DNA of 64,000 nucleotides, from NCBI GenBank assembly GCA_027491255.1, contig JAIXWM010000057.1:18260-82259 (forward strand), given 5' to 3'. The DNA is from Rubrivivax sp. Its GTDB lineage: Bacteria; Pseudomonadota; Gammaproteobacteria; Burkholderiales; Burkholderiaceae_C. Positions 59,834 through 64,000 of the stretch are shown here, one piece after another (positions within the stretch are counted from its first letter, which is position 1; each line of letters opens with the position of its first letter). The notes beneath the pieces are model-generated. The model was not told where the DNA came from. It was given only the letters and a program-made list of their open reading frames with translations, and made no database searches. Made by a program: the position numbers and the translations under genes.

Positions 59834-60162
59834 GGCGGGGCTCCTCGGGGCGGTTGAGATACTGGTTGCGCCCATCTTCCGCGGTGGGTGGCTCATGGGG
59901 TGATCTGGACAAATGCACAGTAGATCTACGGGACGGCAAGTCCGGCAAGACGACGCGCACCACGCTCGAGGAGCTCTGACCTCGCCCAGGGCGCTCGAGG
60001 AAACCCGCCAGTTCAAGCGGGACAAGAAGCGCATCCGAGGCTTGGATACGAGTTCCTGCAGAAGTGAGGTGAGCGCCGGTCAGCGACCGCCACGCCGAGA
60101 TCGCGCTGGCCACCATCCGCAATGCATCCGAACTGCTGCCCACGCTGCTGGCAGGCGACAAG
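59834..60162. other. Intergenic scar with toxin remnants before fic
   Basis: About 330 bp with no intact gene. It carries TRQFKRDKKRIRGLD (60003-60047, plus), which resembles the N-terminus of a YafQ-type endoribonuclease. A second short frame, VDLRDGKSGKTTRTTLEEL, ends in front of it. The probable original fic start (GTG 60069) lies in the last 100 bp. Confidence 0.4.
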
Positions 60163-61128
60163 ATGGTCACCGCCGCCGGCCGATTGGCGGCCGCATTCGA
60201 CTTCGTCAAGCGCCCGGACGAGGCCGAGCTCATCCGGCGGGCGTTTTCCAAATTCCGGATCACGCTGAAGTCAGCGAACCCCTTCGAGCTGGCCGAACCC
60301 ACGATTTCACCCAGCAAGGAGCGTTCGCCCTATGTGCTGCGGCTGCACTCCATGTGGGCCGGATGGCGTCAGGACGTCATCAATGCATTCCCGACGGCTG
60401 CGGGCCTCGAGAAGCCGGGTGCGAACTATCTGGCGCAGGTCGATGAGCGCTACGTCTCCGACGCCTGCAACTCACTGTCCATCGAAGGCTACCGCGTCAC
60501 CGACGAGCTCATCGAGCGCGTGGCCCGCGGCGACTGGAACCCGGACGGCGACCCAGAGCACGACAAGACCAGGAACGCGCTGGCCGCTCGGGGGTACCAC
60601 CAGGCCTTTCAGGCCGTGAAGGAGGGCATAGCCAAGGTGTTGACGAAGGAGAACGCAGGCCTCGTCGTCAAATGCGATCATCACGACTGGTACGCCGAGC
60701 TGTTCGGGCCGTCCGTGGTGGCTGGCATCGTCGAAGCGAGTCAGCTTGCCGGCTATCGGCGTGGCCCCGTCTTCATCCGCAACTCGATGCACACGCCGCC
60801 ACCCGGCGAGGCCATCCTGGACTCGTTGGAGGCGCTGTGGGACATGCTGGAATCGGAGCCCGAGGCGTGCGTTCGCGCTGTGCTGGGTCACCATCTCTTC
60901 GTCTTCATCCATCCGTACGACGACGGCAATGGTCGCATCGGTCGCTTCCTGATGAACACGCTGCTTGCATCGGGTGGCTACCCGTGGACGGTGATCCGGA
61001 TGAGCAGGCGAGAGGAATACATGAAGGCCCTGGAGGCCGCGAGCGTCAAAGGTCAAATCAAGCCATTGGCCGAGTTCATCGTCCAGGAGATGCAGCAATG
61101 GGCCCCGGCGCGCGAGGGCAAGAGCTGA
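60163..61128 (+). CDS. Fic-family protein (class II), 5' end apparently frameshifted
   Basis: This 321-residue Fic AMPylator has core HPYDDGNGRIGR (the HPFxxGNGRxxR motif) in the C-terminal half and the inhibitory-helix motif SLSIEG (S-x-x-x-E-G) near residue 110, so it is auto-inhibited like class II Fic. The ORF opens at ATG 60163. The frame upstream encodes DRHAEIALATIRNASELL with no start codon, but GTG 60069 (SAVSDRHAEI) would join if one G near 60078 were removed. The family N-terminus therefore looks broken. The C-terminal core is intact. Confidence 0.8.
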   Translation: MVTAAGRLAAAFDFVKRPDEAELIRRAFSKFRITLKSANPFELAEPTISPSKERSPYVLRLHSMWAGWRQDVINAFPTAAGLEKPGANYLAQVDERYVSDACNSLSIEGYRVTDELIERVARGDWNPDGDPEHDKTRNALAARGYHQAFQAVKEGIAKVLTKENAGLVVKCDHHDWYAELFGPSVVAGIVEASQLAGYRRGPVFIRNSMHTPPPGEAILDSLEALWDMLESEPEACVRAVLGHHLFVFIHPYDDGNGRIGRFLMNTLLASGGYPWTVIRMSRREEYMKALEAASVKGQIKPLAEFIVQEMQQWAPAREGKS

Positions 61129-61140
61129 CCGACAACGCCG

Positions 61141-61150
61141 CCCCCCCCCC
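61141..61150. repeat. Poly-C tract
   Basis: Ten consecutive C (CCGCCCCCCCCCCGAACC context) lie 12 bp after the fic stop and 35 bp before the next gene, followed by further C-runs. Such tracts are prone to slippage and might vary spacing to the downstream gene. Confidence 0.6.
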
Positions 61151-61185
61151 GAACCGGATCATCCGCCAGACATCCCCCGCCCCCC

Positions 61186-62604
61186 ATGCCCAAGCCCCCC
61201 ACCGAAGACCTGCCGACCTTCCTGAACAGGCAAGCCCACGCCGATCTGGTCACCCTGCTGCTGGAACTGGCGCAGGAGCACGAGGCGGTGCACGCCCGCC
61301 TGGCCCGCATGCAACTGGCCGACCAGCCCGACAAGCTGGCGGCCGGGTTCAGGAAGACCCTGACTGCCTTGAAGCGATCCAGCAAGTTCCACGGCCGTCG
61401 GGAAGCCGCAGAGTTCGGCCGCGCCCTGGAAGGATGGCTCGACCAGGTGGAACGGGAGCTGCTGCCCAAGGACCCGCCCGCCGCTCTTGCGCTGTTCCAG
61501 GCCTTCATCGAATCGGACGCTTCCTGGTTCGACCGCGCCGACGACTCCGATGGTGTGATCGGCGCTGCCGTGCGCGCGGCCTGTCGGCACTGGCTGCGTG
61601 CGGCAGCCCGGTGCGAGACGCCGGCCGATGCGTGGCCGGCGCAGCTGCTCGACCTTTACCTGGCCGACGAGTACGGCGCACGCGAAGCCCTGCTGCGCGA
61701 TGCCGCCCTGCTGCTGGGTCAGGAAGCGCAGCGCGGGCTGGTCGTACGGCTCGACGCCGATCTGGCCGCGCTGGTGGATTCATGGGTGGCCGCGTCCCCG
61801 GCGCTGGGAGGGCCGCTGCCGCACGAGCTGTTCACGCTCTCGGGCGCCTTGTCGCTGCTGTCCGAATCATTGGGCGACCCCGACGTGAAGGTGCGGGCAA
61901 CGCTGCGCTACAGCCCTGACCCGAACCCCGTGCAGCGCCAGTCCTTCGCCCGCGCCTATCTCGAAGCGGACAGGCCGGCCGACGCACTGCTCTGGCTGCA
62001 GGACAGCTGGGGCCACCTTGAAGGCGCCCGGCAGGACTTGCTCGCCAAAGCGCTGGAGAAGCTGGGTCGGTTCGAAGAGAGCGTGCCGATCCGCCGGGCT
62101 CAGTTCGAGCAGACGCCGTCGAACTACGGCCTCGACTGCTGGCTCAGGCACCTGGCGGAGCCCGCCCGCACCGAAGCCCTGGCCCAAGCCCGCAAACTGG
62201 CGCTGGCACACAAGAACGCTGCGGCGGCCGCGACCGTGCTGCTGGAACTCGGCGACGCCGACGCCGCCGAGCAAAAGCTTCTGGCTGAACATGACGGTAT
62301 CGACGGCGGGGCCTACGGCAGCCTGGCGCCCCTGGCCAAGGCCTTGCGCGACCACGACTGCCCGCGCGGGGAAACCGTTGTCTATCGGGCCCTGCTGAAG
62401 GACGTGCTGGACCGGGCCGACACCCGCGCCTACGGGCATGGGGCGCGCTACTGGGCGCGGCTGCGGGAGATCGCGAACGCCGGCGCCAGCCTGCTGCCCC
62501 TGCCGCCGCACGACGCCTTCGAAGCAGAAATCCGCACCCGCCACGCGCGCAAGGCGTCCTTCTGGGCGCATGTGAACGACACCCGTCGCGACCGCGAAGC
62601 GTAG
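61186..62604 (+). CDS. DUF6880-like hypothetical protein
   Basis: This 472-residue protein consists of helical, TPR-like repeats (LLWLQDSWGHLEGARQDLLA, KALEKLGRFEESVPIRRAQF, EALAQARKLALAHKNAAAAA). It begins with LPTFLNRQAHADLVTLLLELAQ, a start seen in DUF6880/SWIM-associated bacterial proteins. No signal peptide or catalytic motif is visible. It may be a scaffold or regulatory protein. It lies 57 bp after fic across the poly-C tract, so the two might be a unit. Confidence 0.65.
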   Translation: MPKPPTEDLPTFLNRQAHADLVTLLLELAQEHEAVHARLARMQLADQPDKLAAGFRKTLTALKRSSKFHGRREAAEFGRALEGWLDQVERELLPKDPPAALALFQAFIESDASWFDRADDSDGVIGAAVRAACRHWLRAAARCETPADAWPAQLLDLYLADEYGAREALLRDAALLLGQEAQRGLVVRLDADLAALVDSWVAASPALGGPLPHELFTLSGALSLLSESLGDPDVKVRATLRYSPDPNPVQRQSFARAYLEADRPADALLWLQDSWGHLEGARQDLLAKALEKLGRFEESVPIRRAQFEQTPSNYGLDCWLRHLAEPARTEALAQARKLALAHKNAAAAATVLLELGDADAAEQKLLAEHDGIDGGAYGSLAPLAKALRDHDCPRGETVVYRALLKDVLDRADTRAYGHGARYWARLREIANAGASLLPLPPHDAFEAEIRTRHARKASFWAHVNDTRRDREA

Positions 62605-62957
62605 ACCAGGCCGGTGGAAGCATCGCCTCATATTCCAACCGCGCCGGCAACTAGGCCGACCGCTTCGTCGTGGCCGACGGGCGAGGCCCGCAGAAGCCCG
62701 ACGGCACGCCGTCTATGGCCAGGGCGAGGCGCACCTGGGCAGGGCGCTGGCGCCGGTGGGGTTGCTGCGGTGAGCAAGGGCGCTTGTGGCGGGCAAAAAG
62801 AGGTACGGCGCTGTCGGTCTCGCTCACCGGACGACGTCAATCGGTTGCGCCACCGATGCCCAGGCGGCGGCCGTCAATCGTCTTGAGCGCCGTGCGAACG
62901 ACTGCTGCCCGGAGTACTGCCAGACTCAGGCAGTCGGTCACCAAGGCGCGCTGACGA
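62605..62957. other. Intergenic region without recognisable gene
   Basis: About 350 bp between the DUF6880-like gene and the ParE pseudogene. Short open frames on both strands show no family resemblance; one minus-strand frame (DCLSLAVLRAAVVRTALKTI) might be a fragment of an older gene. Confidence 0.35.
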
Positions 62958-63323
62958 TCACTCTCGAGCGGCATCGGGGTCCAGGTGCCGTGCCAACTCC
63001 ATGGCGTCGTGCAGCACCCGACCGACCACAATCAAGTCAGGCTCCATGCGGTAGACAAGAAAGTGGCGTGGTCAGCGGACGATCCCCGCACCAGGCTTCA
63101 CGTGCTCCCGGCTCAGTCGCAGGTGCCAAGATCGAACACCCACGCCGAGTTCAGGCCGCGCGAGGCTGCCCGGTCTGTCGGGCTGGCGTGCCAAGTCGCG
63201 CAGCGCGGCGACGGTCAGGCTCTCGTAGCGCGATCGGGCGGCCTCACCGAATTGCTCGTCTGTCCAGGCGAGGATGTCGAGGACATCCCCCTGCGCGGCT
63301 TCCGACAGCCGATAGCGAAACAT
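62958..63323 (-). pseudogene. ParE/RelE-type toxin with internal stop
   Basis: It begins at ATG 63323 (FRYRLSEAAQGDVLDILAWT) and reads the ParE fold to GAGIVR, where a TGA (63074-63072) interrupts. Directly after, the same frame continues PRHFLVYRMEPDLIVVGRVL and ends with DAMELARHLDPDAARE at 62958-62960. Without the stop it would be about 121 residues, slightly longer than usual. Lesion: one codon, probably CGA or similar changed to TGA. The toxin is presumably inactive. Confidence 0.8.
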
Positions 63324-63613
63324 CAAGTCGCCGTCTTGGCAGCCTGCGCAGCGCGGCGGCCCAGCTGTCCGACGAAGTCTTCCAACTGATCATCGACAAC
63401 ATCTGCATACTGCCCTGCGGACACATCCGCCCAGCCCACGCGAGCTGCTTGCCTCAGGGCCTCGAGCTTCGCATCCTCGCGGCGCTCGCGCTCAGCGATG
63501 AGGCGCAGCCCGTCTCGCAGCACCTCGCTGGCGTTCTGGTAGCGGCCGGATTGCACCAGGGATTCAACCAACTGCTGTTGTTGTTCGCTCAGAACGACAT
63601 GGCGGGTGGGCGT
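63323..63613 (-). CDS. ParD-type antitoxin
   Basis: This protein of about 97 residues has RHVVLSEQQQQLVESLVQSG and RYQNASEVLRDGLRLIAERE, the ribbon-helix-helix ParD pattern. The C-terminus (EDFVGQLGRRAAQAAKTAT) would contact the toxin. The family start MPTRHVVL is replaced by an ACG at 63613, with GGGAG about 9 nt upstream, so translation may begin at ACG or at ATG 63667 with an N-terminal extension. TGA overlaps the toxin ATG by one base. Confidence 0.75.
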   Translation of the reverse strand, partial: TPTRHVVLSEQQQQLVESLVQSGRYQNASEVLRDGLRLIAERERREDAKLEALRQAARVGWADVSAGQYADVVDDQLEDFVGQLGRRAAQAAKTAT

Positions 63614-63667
63614 GTTGCGAGACTCCCGGTGACGCGAGCAGCAACCTCGCCTGATCATCAATGGCAT

Positions 63668-64000
63668 ATTGTGCCAACGAGGCCCGGAGCGGTGGAACGG
63701 TGAGGTTCCAAAGGTGGGTTGTGCGCAAGCAACGGGGCCGATCGAGTGTCGGCCCAGGGGTCGGCAGTGACACGTCGAACGTCACCGTGCGTTTCGCCGA
63801 TGAGTATTCACCCGCCCTGTCCAGCCCCCCTGAGCTTCGTTGGGGAAACAGACCCGCAGTCGCTGGTCGAAGGCCTTGGGCGCCAGTCTTTTCCAATCCA
63901 GGTATGAGCCTGGAGCAGCCTGAGATCGACGACGCGAAGCGAGTCGATCCGTTGTAGTTCTGTCCAGTGTATTGGGCCCTGGCTTTCGGATTCATCAACC
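63668..64000. other. Window end, no gene recognised
   Basis: About 330 bp with short open frames only and no family resemblance. A gene could enter from beyond the window edge. Confidence 0.35.

Noticed and set aside
1..64000. Search for rRNA, tRNA, CRISPR arrays, integrase and replication-origin features
   Set aside because: Nothing convincing was recognised by eye. No repeat-spacer pattern, no tyrosine or serine recombinase and no cloverleaf with CCA were seen.
63668..64000. AATACACTGGACAGAACTAC near the window end as a transposon terminus
   Set aside because: The sequence is only vaguely IS3-end-like, and no inverted partner or transposase is present in the window.

Overview
The window is GC-rich (runs of G/C third positions throughout) and coding-dense. 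The gene content fits a betaproteobacterium of the order Burkholderiales, probably the Rubrivivax/Leptothrix/Comamonadaceae side. The pointers are a tctC-type solute-binding protein, class I fbp close to pepN, prfB with its frameshift, a feruloyl-CoA synthase, a yqjD/yqjE-like set, and dispersed CCGTTCG..CTGAGC..GTCGAA repeats. This placement is an inference from gene content; no rRNA or tRNA gene was seen.

Layout. 0-13 kb is mostly core: alpha/beta hydrolases, a CcmI-like TPR protein, a divergent ferric-iron-type ABC pair sharing a Fur-like box, a C-terminal processing protease, arginase, a PfkB sugar kinase, an acetyltransferase, a degenerate HD-GYP protein and prfB. 13-21 kb holds pepN and fbp, separated by a LysR / UxaA-type dehydratase / TctC module. 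21-22.1 kb is a scar: an IS110 remnant and a MazEF-type pair whose toxin is frameshifted. 22.3-29.2 kb is a catabolic-looking block with a class II aldolase, a tautomerase, a YrdC-like protein, a GntR regulator, a MetQIN-type ABC importer and two polysaccharide-deacetylase-fold enzymes. 29.3-34.2 kb is envelope and stress genes. 34.3-42.3 kb holds two aryl-CoA ligases, a secreted hydrolase and a GST.

42.5-53.2 kb is the most coherent accessory system. It has a membrane-anchored formylglycine-generating enzyme with both active-site cysteines, two sulfatases with intact C-x-P-x-R sites, a periplasmic metallo-beta-lactamase-fold hydrolase, and a six-gene ATGA-coupled operon. That operon encodes a tandem DsbA/HCCA-isomerase-like protein, a small membrane protein, sulfatase 2, a beta-propeller-like protein, a short-chain dehydrogenase and a haloalkane dehalogenase. 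Together these suggest extracytoplasmic desulfation followed by further breakdown of a sulfated, possibly halogenated or aromatic compound.

53.2-64 kb is a toxin-antitoxin and defence island. It contains an apparently intact VapBC, an AbiE type IV system, a DUF2281 antitoxin with a broken VapC, a Fic protein whose 5' end looks frameshifted, a ParD-like antitoxin with a ParE carrying an internal stop, and fossils of YafQ, AbrB and IS3 genes. Together with the broken MazF at 21.6 kb, the recurrent pattern is an intact antitoxin beside a lesioned toxin. A roughly 90-bp repeat recurs at gene ends, including a head-to-head copy between convergent genes at 30.3 kb.
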